In this document: in pieces, positions 30,019-41,554 of the stretch
Position numbering within the stretch: position 1 is the stretch's first letter
Layout of the letters: each line of letters begins with the position of its first letter
Assembly (NCBI GenBank): GCA_009746045.1
Contig: RPFO01001162.1
Span: forward strand, 251,001 to 315,000
Source of the DNA: Mesostigma viride
Lineage: Eukaryota > Streptophyta > Mesostigmatophyceae > Mesostigmatales > Mesostigmataceae
DNA: 64,000 nt
Direction: 5' to 3'
The notes under the pieces: model-generated
What the model saw: only the letters and a program-made list of their open reading frames with translations
Databases searched by the model: none
What the model was told of the DNA's origin: nothing
Position numbers and translations under genes: made by a program

Positions 30019-32023
30019 TGTCTGAGGTTATGCCCACCTCTTGCCGTGTATTTATGCTAGGTAGTCTAGCCGTGTGCTATTCCAACTTATCGCATCACAT
30101 TTTATATAGTGGCGAGTGAGATATTTAGTGCCGATGGTCCTATTCCGGCACTGAGCGTGCAATATGTGTGGCGATAGTTAGAGTGGCCGTACCTATGTCC
30201 ACGTCATGATGCGCCTGCACCTGTGCGCACTACTTTCTAGAATGTGCACCGTATGCATGCATTCGACACCACTAGTGATGCTGACCTGTCATTTGTGCCA
30301 GCCGTTAGATTGTCGCCAAGGGTAGTGCCGACCCCATGCCACCGTGCATGATTTTAGGGTTGGCAACTCCACGAACTCTCCCCTTTTCCTTGCTAGCAAG
30401 TGACAATGTAGCAATTTAGGCTAATGGCTGCCCGATGGCAAGGGCAATGCCATAGCCGTGCTGCCAATATGCGTTAATTAATTCTAATGAATTACGTCAA
30501 TTATCATGTTGACCAAGTAACGCATTATACATATTTAAACATGGTATCGGAGCTGATGGTTCATGGTCTTTCAGCCTTTGCCTGGCGAGCATTATTTTCT
30601 TCCCACCTCGAGGACGAGGTGTGCTTGCATCGCCGGCACTTTCGTTGGAGTTTCGCCTTTGCGCGAGTCTGGCCACGGCCGTTGTAGTCCGCCAAGCCAT
30701 TTACGAGGACAGCGCAGCTAGCACTTGGTGCCGCTGGCGTTGCTGCCAGCAGACCTGGATTCGGTGTGTTGCATATATTTGCGTAAAACAGATTCGTGAG
30801 CACACCCGCAGCTGCCAGTGTGCATGGTGTGCAAGCGTTGACGCTGGATGCCTGAAGTCCGTGTTTGGTTCTGGGCGGGGACAGCCAACTTTTTTATTTT
30901 TTTGACGACAGCAAATTGTTTGTTCCGGATGCTGATTCCGCTGCTGGCACAGTGAGCCGTGAGGCTTCGAGCCCATTTTCGCAGAGTCTACGAGCTGATA
31001 TCGCCTTGTATGGCAAGCGGCACTGATCCGCTAGACTTTTATACTCGACTTTTTATGTCGAGCGCCCAGTGCCTGCCCGAGAGCCACGTGCCGTGAGCCT
31101 AGTGCCGGGAGAGCCCGTAAGAGCCGCTGAGCCAGGAGCCGCCGAGCCAAGGAGCCTAGAGCCAAGAGCCAGGGGGTGTATGAGCCGAGCGCCTTTTGTC
31201 GAGATTTCGTTGATAATCAGTTCGGATTTTTTATGACCTGCCGGCCATTGTTTTTTGTCATAGTTGAGCTAGTCCTTTGTTGGCCGTTGACCTGAAAGGA
31301 CCTTCTCCTTGAGGGGGGGTGCCTGATTCCCCATATTTCTTGCTGGTACTGAGTTTGAACCTCCTTATCCCCACCATGGTTAGCCGTGTAAGGGGGGTAT
31401 GCCAGGGTGTTTTGTACCCGGCTATCCTACCTAGTTATTGAGGGGGGAGAGGAAGGAGTGTCATGTTTCTTTTGAGCACGCATGAGCTGTGCAAGGGGGG
31501 TGTCTGAGGTTATGCCCACCTCTTGCCGTGTATTTATGCTAGGTAGTCTAGCCGTGTGCTATTCCAACTTATCGCATCACATTTTATATAGTGGCGAGTG
31601 AGATATTTAGTGCCGATGGTCCTATTCCGGCACTGAGCGTGCAATATGTGTGGCGATAGTTAGAGTGGCCGTACCTATGTCCACGTCATGATGCGCCTGC
31701 ACCTGTGCGCACTACTTTCTAGAATGTGCACCGTATGCATGCATTCGACACCACTAGTGATGCTGACCTGTCATTTGTGCCAGCCGTTAGATTGTCGCCA
31801 AGGGTAGTGCCGACCCCATGCCACCGTGCATGATTTTAGGGTTGGCAACTCCACGAACTCTCCCCTTTTCCTTGCTAGCAAGTGACAATGTAGCAATTTA
31901 GGCTAATGGCTGCCCGATGGCAAGGGCAATGCCATAGCCGTGCTGCCAATATGCGTTAATTAATTCTAATGAATTACGTCAATTATCATGTTGACCAAGT
32001 AACGCATTATACATATCTAAACA
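30019..32023 (+). mobile_element. T2: non-autonomous LTR retrotransposon
   Basis: Two 523-bp LTRs (30019-30541 and 31501-32023) that differ at a single position I can see (catatttaaaca / catatctaaaca), starting TGTCTGAGG and ending AAACA. PBS TGGTATCGGAGC follows the 5' LTR at 30542-30553; a purine tract (gcaagggggg) abuts the 3' LTR. Perfect 5-bp duplication GGTAG (30014-30018, 32024-32028). The 959-bp interior has no gag or pol frame, and a stretch near 31080-31190 is built from short GAGCC-type repeats. T1 has the same LTRs but lacks ~690 bp of this interior, with a clean junction (ccaagcc/gtgtaagg). The element interrupts a LINE-like coding fragment. Confidence 0.93.
30542..30553 (+). promoter_or_regulatory. 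T2 primer-binding site (iMet type)
   Basis: TGGTATCGGAGC immediately after the LTR terminus, one base different from the canonical initiator-Met primer site. Confidence 0.85.
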
Positions 32024-32600
32024 GGTAGCTCGCTGGGGTCGGCCAGGGGTTCTGTCAGGGCCGGGTACGTGTAGTCCTGCTCGATCAGCGGCGTGCGGCG
32101 TGGGCGGCGCAGGGACGCCCGCAGGCGCCAGGCCCGCGGCCGCCAGAGGGCCAAGCGGCGGAGGCTGCGGGGGGGCGCCGAGCAGCCGGGACTGGGAGGA
32201 ATGCCACTGGTCAAGCTGCTGCTGCGGTGAGCCAGAGAGCGTCCGCGGCGCCGGCTGCGCGCCGCCGGCTGGCCGCGTTGGGCGTGACGCAGGCGGGTCC
32301 AGGCGTAATGGCCGTGCTGGTACTGGAGGTGGGCGAAGTACTCGCGGACATGGAGGTCCTCCTGCTCCTTGGTCGCCTGCCGGATGTTTGAGTGGTATTC
32401 GGCTTTAATTGAGGCGGGCATAGCGGTCGGGGTCGCGGTTGTCGCGCAGGGCTTGCCGGGCCTGGATGACGGCGGGGAGCCGGTGCAGGCTGGTGAAGCG
32501 GGGCGGGCGGCGGGGGGCCAGCAGGGCCCCTGCCGCGGGCAGCTTGCCAGCGAGGTGCCGAAGGGCCGATGCCGGGCCGGCAGCGGGCAGCTGGGCGTGG
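32024..32600 (-). pseudogene. LINE-like ORF2 fragment, part before T2
   Basis: A GC-rich minus-strand frame with IKAEYHSNIRQATKEQEDLH and REYFAHLQYQHGHYAWTRLR, then low-complexity Arg/Ser sequence, then LTEPLADPSEL, which joins across T2 to the RT-like segment at 30018-29870. A neighbouring frame (LHRLPAVIQARQALRDNRDP) suggests a frameshift near 32405. Only the part next to T2 has recognisable RT character. Confidence 0.4.
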
Positions 32601-32602
32601 CT

Positions 32603-32714
32603 TGTCGCGTTTGCGTGCAACTAATAATCTCCGGCATCACTATATGTCCTGGCCATTCAGCTTTTGGGAACCCCAGGTGAGCTATAAAGCTGAAATGCCT
32701 GACCTGGTCCCATG
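32603..32714 (-). repeat. Element A distal terminal segment (B2-like)
   Basis: A diverged relative of element B's 140-bp B2/B1 segment: it starts (plus) tgtcgcgtttgcgtgcaa, shares aatctccggc, ctggcca(c/t)tcagctt and tgagct, and ends gtcccatg. It marks the far 3' end of element A or of a related copy. It is closer to B's segment than to the B1-like segment of A itself, so membership in A is uncertain. Confidence 0.5.
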
Positions 32715-33910
32715 CACATGCAGCTGCCACATCTTTGGGAGACGTAGGTTACTGCCATATGTATCCATTCAAAGGATGAGCCGACGCTTACCATGCGTCG
32801 CTCTAGACCCCCGTTGATTGGCCACGAATTAACTGACCGTCTAAGGACGCCTATTGAGATGTATCCCTCTGCTCTAGAAACTGATAGCCTCGTGACTTGT
32901 CTCATGGATGAATCAGATGGTTCACAGCTGCAACTTGAATTGCACTTTTTAATTAATTATATTGATAGTCGACCTTGTACAATCACATCCGCAATTGTGT
33001 TGCCCACGACTGAGGACGAACACACCCTACACAAGGAAACGGATGTCAACAAGCCTTGCCTCAAGATGTGAGGACAAACGAAGGCTCGACATGAAGGTAC
33101 ATGAAAGAGACTACACGCTGCCGGTGTCTCTTTCCCACACATTTAGTCAAGCCCACACGAGTCACCAAAGCAACACACGCTTGATTGTACACGCTTGTCA
33201 GAACACGATAAACGTTTGTCGTGATTCCTGACACAACAAAACCGCATGCATTCCAGAAATGCCGTCCTGACATTTTCACCACACATAAGAGCATCTAAAA
33301 ACTGGCATCATGACAAACTAAAATTGCCGCCTCACTGCACGTTTTATCTGGCACAAACCGAAGCATTTTTCTGCATGTCCAGGACATATCTAGTAATGAG
33401 TGCCGAACGACCAAACCTGAAGGTCGCAGCATATAATATCTTTCACACGATCTGCACTTTCACTCGTGACTGGCGACGCAATCGACGCTTCAAATGACAC
33501 GTGTAAAGGGTTGTCGTAAGCTGCGGCATCTGTGCCATAAGAGGTAGCCAGGTTGAAATCCTGCCAGAAACACAATACCACCTCCCCTCTAGCCTAGGCT
33601 CCACCACGCCCTTAATTCCTAATTCCTGGACAACCCACATAACGTTGTCCAGGACCTGTCTCAACCAAGTCCTGACTGTGCGTCGCGCCTATATTGCCTG
33701 ATCGATCGAGCGCCCACGCTATTCCAAGCATAGCCTAACCAGCGCATCTCAGTGTCCCAATAACTACTGGTGACAGTGCTGATTCTGTCGGACGCATCTC
33801 CATGCGTAACTCACGCACTGGCAGCGTCCCTATGCTGACTGCTCCCGATGTGGTCTGTTGCTATCAACAATACCTATACTGCATTACTGTAATAATGCCA
33901 TTCCAACCCT
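32715..33910 (-). repeat. Element A terminal repeat (A2-like)
   Basis: About 1.2 kb with patchy similarity to element B's A1/A2 repeat: gagactacacgctg, ccgcattccag / ccgcatgcattccag, catgacaaactaaa / cccgacaaatctaaa, and gcatataatatc / gcataatatcc, all in the same order. It lies just beyond the 3' end of element A's pol. Short ORFs here are not credible genes. Confidence 0.5.
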
Positions 33911-34028
33911 TGTCGCGTACTCGTGCCAAACTCCCTGCACTGACAGAAGCCTCGTTGGCCCTCATGAGGTATGGCTGCATGGGTGATCGATGGGCCACAT
34001 GCTAGCCTTACCCCACTAGTGCTGCCCA
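33911..34028 (-). repeat. Element A proximal terminal segment (B1-like)
   Basis: Lies between A's polypurine tract and the 1.2-kb repeat. In element orientation it starts TGGGCAGC, directly after the tract, and ends ACGCGACA, as B1 of element B does (TGGGACAG ... ACGCGACA). Beyond the two ends similarity is weak. Confidence 0.45.
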
Positions 34029-34046
34029 CTTTTCTCCCCCCCCTCG
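34029..34046 (-). promoter_or_regulatory. Element A polypurine tract
   Basis: Minus strand GCGAGGGGGGGGAGAAAAG-like tract just after the pol end and immediately before TGGGCAGC. Element B has GCGAGGGGGGGAATCA before TGGGACAG. This is a likely plus-strand primer. Confidence 0.6.
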
Positions 34047-36263
34047 CTACCAAGTCCTTTGCTGGGTAGCAAGCAACAAAGTGGCAGTAGCTGCTTGAAT
34101 CGCATGAGTGGTGAACCCCGCAGCAATGCATGCACACAGGCAAAACCAGGAACCCTCAGGTACCTGAGACAGAGGGGGTTGAAGGCAGTGAAGATGCCAG
34201 CCGCAGTTGCAGTGATCACACAGCAACATGACCTCAGGCTGGTCGACCCGGTGACAAATTTGACACTGCGCATCGCGGATGCGCCTAGCGGTGTGCGGCT
34301 GGATGCTCCGTGCCAGGTGGGGCATGGAGCAAGGAGACAGGTTCGACACATTGTCAGTGGTCTTACTACCATGCATCCGCACCTTCGAGGACGGCCACCC
34401 CCGAAGGCTTAATCTCCACAATGCGAAGGATGGTGGGCCCGGCCGTGACGTCCAGCGTGTGTTGGGGTTGAGTCCGCAGAAACACATACTGGCCGGGGTG
34501 GAACTGCAGCCGCCTGGCCATATACTTGCCACCCCGTTGCTGGGCGTACCGCAGTGTGTCGCGGTGCTGCGCGATCAACAGATTGTTCATCGCGATGGGC
34601 ATCACCTTCTTAAAAGTGGCGGCGCGCGCCACAACCTCCCGCAGCCACTCATTGGCGTCATCCCATTGAATCGGCTGGGGGTGAGCTTCCTGCACCTCAG
34701 AGGGCAACAATGGTGCCCGACCAAAGAGCAGAAAATAGGGGGGAGAACTGGGCGAGGGATTCTTGTGGGCTCATCCGGTAGCCCATGGCGATCCAGGGCC
34801 GGGAGTTCCCTATCCCAGGTGGCCACACGTGCTGCTTGCAACGCCCATTTGCGCAGCGCCTGTTTGACTGTCTGAACCAAACGCTCAGCCAGTCCATTGG
34901 CCTGAGGGTGCTCCCGCGACGTGTACCGATGATCGATGGAGCAGGAATCCAATAGCTCTTGGAATTCCCCACGAAATTCCCCGCCTTGGTCTGAAACCAC
35001 CTCCGCCGGTGCCCCATACCGAGCAATAACATCCAGGAAGTAGGTGGCTGTGGTGGCGGCGTGCTTGTCGGGTAGGGGAATCAGTTCCAGCCACTTGCTG
35101 AACGATTCCACACACACCATGACGTAACGGTTGCCGGAAGTGCTGAGCTCAAAGGGCCCACACAAGTCGACGTGCCACCGGTAGAACAAGCCCCGGATGG
35201 GCAAGGTCATGAGCTCCTTGTCATGATGGTCCAGGTTGAAACGCGCTTTCGCGCGAGCACACTCAGCACAACTGGCTACCTGCCGTGCTATGGCATGCTT
35301 CATGCCCGCCCACCAATAGACCCCACGCACCATGGCACCTGTGCGGTTTGCACCCATGTGCCCGAACCGCTCATGGTAATGTGCAACGAGGGCAGCACGC
35401 TTGTCAGGGGGCGGCACGACCAGCTTGCGGCGCCCCACAAGCTTGTAGACCTGGTTGCCCTCCCAGGTATAATTCACAGCCCGGCGCTCCACGCGCTCTT
35501 GCTCGGCTTGCCTCTGCGTCGGTGTCCAGTCAGCAGGGGCTGGAGAGGCAGGCAAACCCTGCACCCGCTCGAGAACCCTCCCATCCAGCCACACGTCCCC
35601 AGCGCAGCACTCCACCGCAATGGCGTGACTAGCGGCAGCATGCAGCACCACACAGCCCATGCTCGCCGGATCCACCGGCTGCGCAAGCGTGTCTTCAGCC
35701 AAAGGAAGAAATATCACGCCCTGGGATGGCGTGAAAGCCGCTGGCCGTACAGGATTGGCGTAGCACGCAAACTCCGCCACGGCATCACTGCAGGAAAGCC
35801 ATCGCGACTCGGAATCGCATGGCCCGGCTGCGTTGACAAAGACGACTGAGCCCTGTGGTCCCTCCGCGCCCTGCGCTCGCGCCCCCGTCCGGTCCTCTGA
35901 CGTTGCCAAAGCATAGCGTGATAAGACATCGGCATTGGAATGGTCCACCCCAGCGCGGTGTACAATGGTCATGTTATATTCTTGAATAATCATGGCCCAG
36001 CGCGCCAGCTTGCCTGTCAGATTAGCACTTGTCATCAACCACTGCAGTGGCTGATGGTCGGTGACCAGCGTGAACTGACGCCCGAACAAGTATGGCCGAA
36101 AATGTTTGATGGCCCACACCACGGCCAGAGCCTTGCCCTCATACGATGAGTACTTGGCCTCAGCCGTGTTGTTGCTCCTGCTGGCATACGCCACCACATG
36201 TTCCTTGCCATATATGCACGTCCTTCTAGTGCCAACACAGCACCAAGTCCAACCCTGGACCAA
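34047..36263 (-). pseudogene. Element A pol: RNase H, integrase, PHD finger
   Basis: Gypsy-type pol C-terminal half spread over at least three frames (34602-36263, 34366-34710, 34047-34532). RNase H motifs (YSSYEGKALAVVWAIKHF, TDHQPLQWLM), integrase HHCC (HERFGHMG ... CAECARAK), catalytic aspartates in WHVDLCGPF and SDQGGEF and glutamate in NGLAERLVQT, an SH3-like tail (FHPGQYVFLRT) and a C-terminal PHD finger (CQICHRVD, CDHCNCGWHLHCL). The last PHD Cys pair reads WFCLCAC where B has WFCPVC, so a zinc ligand spacing is damaged or the frame shifts there. Homologous to B but clearly older. Confidence 0.85.
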
Positions 36264-37153
36264 TCCGTGTATAGCACAAATGGCTGGGCATAGTCGGGCT
36301 GACGGAGTATCGGCGCTGAGGTGAGCTCTGCCTTGATGGTCTCAATGGCGCGTTGCTGCGCCGGACCCCATGCCCAGACTGCACCTTTCTCCAACAGCTC
36401 CGTCAGTGGCTTAACCTTGGTGCTGAAGTTGGGGATATAACCTCGGTAATACCCCGCCAGCCCCAGGTAAGCCCGCACACCCGCCACATCCGTGGGCGTT
36501 GCCGCGTTGACGATCGCTTCCACCTTGGCCGCTTGTGGAGTTCTGCCGCCAGGAATGATCTGGTGTCCGAGGAAGTCGAGGCTCCGCTGCGCAAACCGAC
36601 ACTTCTCGGGATGCAGCTTTAGGTTGGCTCGCGCCAGTGCCATGCGCACCTGCTCAAGGTGCTGGAGGTGTTGCTCAAATGTCTCACTGAAGATGATCAC
36701 ATCATCAATGTAACACGCAGCGAATGGCATGCCATTCAACACTTGATCCATGGCACGCTGAAAGATGGCACTCGCATTCCTATGCCCGAAAGGCATCCTG
36801 ACCCACTCATAGAGTCGGTGGCCCCCCCAGAACGCGAGCTTGCGTTGGTCACCCTCCGCCACTTGGATTTGGTGAAACCCACTGCGGAGGTCTAGGGATG
36901 AGATGAACTGCACGCGTGGCGATATCCGGTCAAGCACATCGTCCACTCGCGGCATGGGGTACCTGTCCATCGGGGTGTGTGCGTTGAGTTGCCGCAGGTC
37001 CGTCGCCATGCGCATCCCAGTCCATTCACCTGTCACCGCATCCTTCTTGGGCGCCACGACGGTCGCGGCCGCATAGTTGGATGTGGATGACCGAATGATG
37101 CCAGCAGGCTGCCTCCAGCTCCTCGCATTGTTGATGCACAAACTCCAGCTCAA
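36035..37153 (-). pseudogene. Element A pol: reverse transcriptase
   Basis: Gypsy RT with DLRQLNAHTPMDRYPMPRVD, SSLDLRSGFHQIQV, the active-site box CYIDDVIIFS, LHPEKCRFAQRSLDFLG, and the start of RNase H (PFVLYTDWSRVGLGAVLA). It shifts frame at both ends relative to the neighbouring pol pieces, so the polyprotein is broken. Confidence 0.85.
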
Positions 37154-37673
37154 CTTGACTCAGCCGGTGTTGTCGGCGAAACAGTGGCTGATCGGTGTCC
37201 AGCGGGACCCGCATCTGCCCACCATTGTAGCATCCCAGCTCTTGACTGCATATGCTGAATGCAAACGCGTTGCGCGCACCTTCCAGCCACTTGAGCAGCC
37301 TCGCGCGTTGCTCAGCTGTGAGGTGCTCACATGCAGACGCTCCATTGATGGTTTGCTGCCGGGTCGCTTGCGCTCGAGACAGCCACCGTGCATGTGCACA
37401 GCCACCGTGGGACCGCGCACGGCCGCCGACTGAAACAGCATGTATGCCGCCGCTCCCGGCGTAATGGCTCGCTCGATCTCCCACCTGCCGTTGTGCCTTC
37501 GCCACGAGGAACTGAAAGGCCGGAGCCGCCGAGAACACACAGCTGGTGAGGAGCGCAGTCATGAGGATGACTGACCATACCTGGCGCCAGGTGTAGGACC
37601 ACCCTTGGCCCCTGCCGCCTGCACGCTCCGCCTTAGGCACACCAGCCGGCGCAGCACCGGTGGGTGGAGAAGT

Positions 37674-38950
37674 GTCACTCTGCGCCTGTGCAGTCGCAGC
37701 ATGGACGGGGAGTGCAACCCGCTGCACCCTCCGCACACCTTGCACTGCTAGCAAGGTGTACCCCACCTGCCATGCAGGCTGACATGGCCTGGCCAATGAG
37801 CGACCATCGCTCCACCTCCAGGAGCCCTGGGGCGGCGGATGCACCTTCGGCAAAGCCCATGCTTAGTTCACGAAACCCCGCGGACCCGTGGCTGAACCAT
37901 GCAAGAGACCTGTGGCACGCTCCCACACAAGCCCCTTGCCCCGGTCACGATAAGCCTGGGACCCTTGGTAACTGACAAGGGTGGGCAGTGCTCGCATGGG
38001 GGCGCCTGCCTTGTTGACGGGCGCGTCGGGTGCCTGATCATCGTGCTCCACATACTGCGCCGTGAGTTGACTGGGCAACACGACATCAACCGGTGGCAGC
38101 TCAATGTGGCTAGCGACATGCTGCATCACCGCCTGCATGCGTAGAACCTTGGCCAGCGATGTTGGTCCAGAACGCGCGCAGCCGATAGGTATTCCCTCCC
38201 AGCCCGGCATTGTCCGACACCACGGGTTCCCCCAAAATACCCACAATGGTGCCCCAATCCTCCCGAACAGTGGGGCTGGGACTGTCCACCGCCACTACGT
38301 TTTCAAATAAGTAGGCGGGTGGCACCTGCTGCAGCTGCTGGAGCTCGCCCACAATGCGCACCATGTCCCAAAATAGGCCGCTCCTGCTGTCGGCAAGGCC
38401 CCGGCCATGCCCAGCCTGGCTCATGCCTTGGCACTCCCAGCCAGCAATGACCAACCCTACCTCGCCATGTTGTGAGATGAGGCGGCGCAGCTGCTGCTGC
38501 CCAAGGAAGCGCACGTCATGAGTGCCCTCGCCGAAGACATCAGCCCAGGCGGATGGAGGAAATTGTGCTGGGTATGCTTGCATGCGACAAGATAGCGCAG
38601 TGGTGCAAATATGCCGCCCTGGCTGTGAGCGATGCCTCCACCGCAATGAGCTTGCTGCATACCCCCCCGCTGCTCAGGAAACCGGCTATGCCGCCACCCA
38701 TACCTGCGAACAGCTCCAGCACGACGGTGGCACGCCCGAAGTCCGGGATGCGTTCCAGCACCTCTGCGCTAAAGCCGGGGTACGGCGTGATGGCACCCGG
38801 CTGGCGCCGCTTCCCCCCAGCACCCTTGGGCAGTGCCTGACATGCCGCCATCACCCGTGCGCGCACATCGCGCAGGCGTGGCAGGGGCGCAACCTGGGCA
38901 AGCCAACTTTGCCTCTGCGCATCCCGCGCTGGCAACGCCGCAGGCAGCAC
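37674..38950 (-). pseudogene. Element A C5 cytosine DNA methyltransferase, frameshifted
   Basis: Second copy of the methyltransferase seen intact in element B. Motif I VVLELFAGMGGG (about 38.70 kb), motif IV GWECQGMSQAGHGRG (38.40-38.44), motif VI FENVVAVDS (38.29) and motif VIII TYRLRAFWTN (38.16) lie in two frames; the target-recognition and C-terminal part (PTLVSYQGSQAYRDRGKG, VERWSLIGQAM) are in two others. At least three frameshifts make it non-functional. Motif IV has Glu in place of the usual Pro before Cys, as in B. It sits between protease and RT in pol. Downstream a hydrophobic segment VWSVILMTALLTSCVFSA follows, also as in B. Confidence 0.85.
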
Positions 38951-40104
38951 ACACCGGTGCCTATCGCGCGCGCGTGCTTGTCGCTAGCCGCTTGCGCCAT
39001 GTGCACCGCTTGCGTGTCCGGCCACACGCCCCCCCCCCAGTTCTCAGCCGCATCCCCTGGCTCCACCTCTATGCTGGCGGGCGACACCACTGCAGCCACA
39101 CACGCGTCTAGCGACACCACCCCCTGCGGGTTAGGCTCCGGGTCGCTGCTGCACTGAATGGGAAGAAGCGCCTTTTGCTTCCCCTCCCCCTGCCAATCAC
39201 GGCGGTAGGTCGCAACCTCCAGCCAAGGGTCAATTATGAGCCCGAGGCGATACATGACGTCCATCCCGATAAGGGCTGCATACCCACACCTGTCGACCAC
39301 CAAGGCCGGCACAGCCACGCAGGCCATCCGCTTTGGGTCCGTGGGGTTGAGGATGACGTTGATCAGCATGGAAGTCATTGCATCGGGTCGCGCCGCTGGC
39401 CCTTTCCATCCCTCCACGAGAACGGTGCTGTCTATGAGCCCGCCGTTCTCACGGGTCGCACCACACATCTTGGCCAGCTCCATGGTGATCACGAGCGGCC
39501 CGGCTCCGCCATCCAGCTTGGTGACGGACTTTGCGCTGGGGCACACCATAGGGCCCCAACAAGTGCCGTCCTCGCTTATTGCCTGGAAAGCAATAGCCGG
39601 GGACCCATCAGGGTGCTTTGCCACCGTGACTGTCCTCGGCACCCGTGACATCCGCTCCTCGCGGGTTGCTTCCCGGGGCATGGTTGGTGCTGGGACGTCT
39701 GCCGGGGTTGCCGGCATAACTGGCATGGTGACCCGCCGCGCAGTTTCCGCCACCGGCAATGTGCGTGCGTCTATAGGCTGTCGGCGCACCGCTGCAGTGC
39801 CGCAGCTGCTTGGTGCACCAACGTGATGCCCCGCTGCCCGCAGCCATCAATCACTTGCCTGGCAGAAAACAAGGGAGCATCAATCACTCCATCCACTGGC
39901 AAGAATGGTGGCAGCTTGCGCCGCTGCTCGGCGTCGGCGGGGTTCGGGTGCTCCAGCAGCGATGACTCACCGCCGGTTGAACCTGCCGGGAACGATGCAG
40001 GAAGCTGGGGTGGCCCCCCCTCACCATTTCCCGTGGTTGGTAGGAACGACGGCAATGCCCGTGCCTGGCTGCCTGCTTGCCTTGGGTAGCTGCCTGGACC
40101 TCGA
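38851..40104 (-). pseudogene. Element A pol N-terminal part with retropepsin
   Basis: Retropepsin-like domain with VTKLDGGAGPLVIT (D-G-G for D-S-G), GLIDSTVLVEGWKGPA and VDRCGYAALIGMDVM. Upstream is the linker LPASFPAGSTGG ... APLFSARQVIDG matching B's LPASFSMPLAG ... VPMFSARQVVD. The frame breaks near 39.8 kb. The coding sequence stops exactly at element B's end and continues, in the gag direction, beyond 52.18 kb. Confidence 0.75.
40101..40104. repeat. Element B target duplication, left copy
   Basis: TCGA directly before B's terminal TGTCGCG; the partner TCGA is at 52185-52188 directly after GTGACA. Joining A across one copy gives the residues FWAPIHAVEVQAATQGKQ, which align with B's FWAPMPGDVEINAAEATKGKQ. 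Confidence 0.75.
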
Positions 40105-40244
40105 TGTCGCGTCTGCGTGCCACAATCTCCGGCGCCACCATGGCGGCTGGCCACTCAGCTTAATTTGGTAAAACCCAAATGAGCTGAGCTGATGTGCCTG
40201 CCTTAACTGCATGCCCTGTGGGGTGGGCGAGGACCTGTCCCATG
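40105..40244 (-). repeat. Element B terminal segment B2
   Basis: 140 bp, plus-strand tgtcgcgtctgcgtgcc ... gtcccatg, repeated at 41386-41525 with no difference I can see. It forms the outer 3' end of element B, adjacent to the TCGA duplication. Confidence 0.9.
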
Positions 40245-41383
40245 TTTAAAGAAAGGAGGGCTCTCAGCCGAGGACAAGGAACTGTCCCTCGTGCCTGATA
40301 ACCACCTTATTGCCTCCCCTGCTATAGAATAATGCTTTCAAAACACACACTTTGCACAGTCTGATGATGAAGCCGCACATGCGGAGTTTATTGAGAAAGT
40401 TAATACAATTACAACACGTTGATAGTCTCAATATCGATGCACTCCATGCTCACGAGCCCGCAGTTAGGCAGCGCTCCATGACATGCTACCGGCCTTGCTC
40501 CCAAGGAAAGGGAGAAACACGAAGGCCACTAACGAGAGACTCGAAGAGACTACACGCTGCGTGAGAGTCCTCTTCGACTATGAACCAAACCATTCGTCAT
40601 GCCACACGCATGACACACGCCACACTTGTCAGTCCAGCCAGGAATGCCAAAACTATCTTGCTGCCTGAACCATGCGAATAGAAACCGCATTCCAGTTGCC
40701 GTCCTGGCTTTCTACCACACATGCCAACAAAAGCAGGAAGGCATCCCGACAAATCTAAATTGCTACCCTGTTGCCGATCTCATCTCCTAGAGGCTCCGGC
40801 ATTTCTGTCCCTGGGAATGTCCGACATTGAGTCACGTCCAGCAAGGTCGAAGCATAATATCCTTCAGACAATCTGCACGCTCACACCTTGCGTGTGAGTG
40901 GCCCAGCAAACATTGCGTCTAATCGTTCCTTTCTAGAAGAAATCCCTTTGTAGGGCTGCCAGCGATTTCGCATTCATTCCAGCGATCTGGCTCCGCACCG
41001 CAAATTGTCCTTTTCCATTTTCTGTCCAGTCCTCATAACGTTGACCCGCTATTCTACACCACAAAGACACCTGGCCTGTCAATAGCCTCGGCGCTGTTGA
41101 AGTCCAGCAGTCCAGCTTCAGCTCCAGCTGTCCACTAACACGCGTATGATCCTCTCGACGCTGCACACTTGTGCTGCCGTCCGCTCAAGTCAGTGCTGCG
41201 CGCCCAGCTGTGCCTGGCCCGGCGCGCGTGCACGTACACTTTCGTCCGCTCTTATGCTGCAAGTGCTAGTGTCCCCCCCGGTCACTAGCCTTTGTCGAAA
41301 ATGCGTAGAAGACAAATTCCTTGCGCACGTCACCGGTCTTGTGCATAGTGGGCGCCCGGATGACATAGCGCGCGTCCGTGACA
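40245..41383 (-). repeat. Element B long repeat A2
   Basis: 1.14-kb direct repeat of 51047-52184 (offset 10,800). Differences I see: G/T at 40950, a C7/C8 run at ~41273, G/A and T/C near 41311-41318, and G/T near 41370. In element orientation it starts TGTCACGGAC. Confidence 0.93.
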
Positions 41384-41389
41384 GCTGTC
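41380..41389. other. Palindrome at the B1/A2 junction
   Basis: GACAGCTGTC joins the end of B1 (ACGCGACA) to the start of A2 (TGTCACGG) through the two bases GC. TGTC...GACA are also the outer ends of the whole element, so this site looks like the joint of a circular form. Confidence 0.6.
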
Positions 41390-41525
41390 GCGTCTGCGTG
41401 CCACAATCTCCGGCGCCACCATGGCGGCTGGCCACTCAGCTTAATTTGGTAAAACCCAAATGAGCTGAGCTGATGTGCCTGCCTTAACTGCATGCCCTGT
41501 GGGGTGGGCGAGGACCTGTCCCATG
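41386..41525 (-). repeat. Element B internal terminal segment B1
   Basis: Copy of B2 placed between the polypurine tract and A2. In element orientation it begins TGGGACAGG two to three bases past the tract. Confidence 0.9.
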
Positions 41526-41526
41526 A

Positions 41527-41540
41527 TTCCCCCCCTCGCT
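41527..41540 (-). promoter_or_regulatory. Element B polypurine tract
   Basis: AGCGAGGGGGGGAA on the minus strand, after the pol stop and next to B1; the same core is found in element A. It is a probable primer for plus-strand synthesis and defines B1 as the start of the 3' terminal unit. Confidence 0.65.
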
Positions 41541-41554
41541 GGCGACCGGCCCCA

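Noticed and set aside
32100-32680. GC-rich plus-strand ORFs (Gly/Arg/Ala)
   Set aside because: Compositional; the minus strand carries LINE-like sequence that continues across T2.
38110-38660. Plus-strand ORFs opposite the element A methyltransferase
   Set aside because: Complementary shadows of a domain with clear motifs on the minus strand.
40105-41525. Reading 40105-41383 as an ordinary LTR and 41386-41525 as an unrelated solo fragment
   Set aside because: The right end has exactly the complementary lack of the 140-bp piece, and the purine tract abuts 41525, so the pieces belong to one split-repeat layout.
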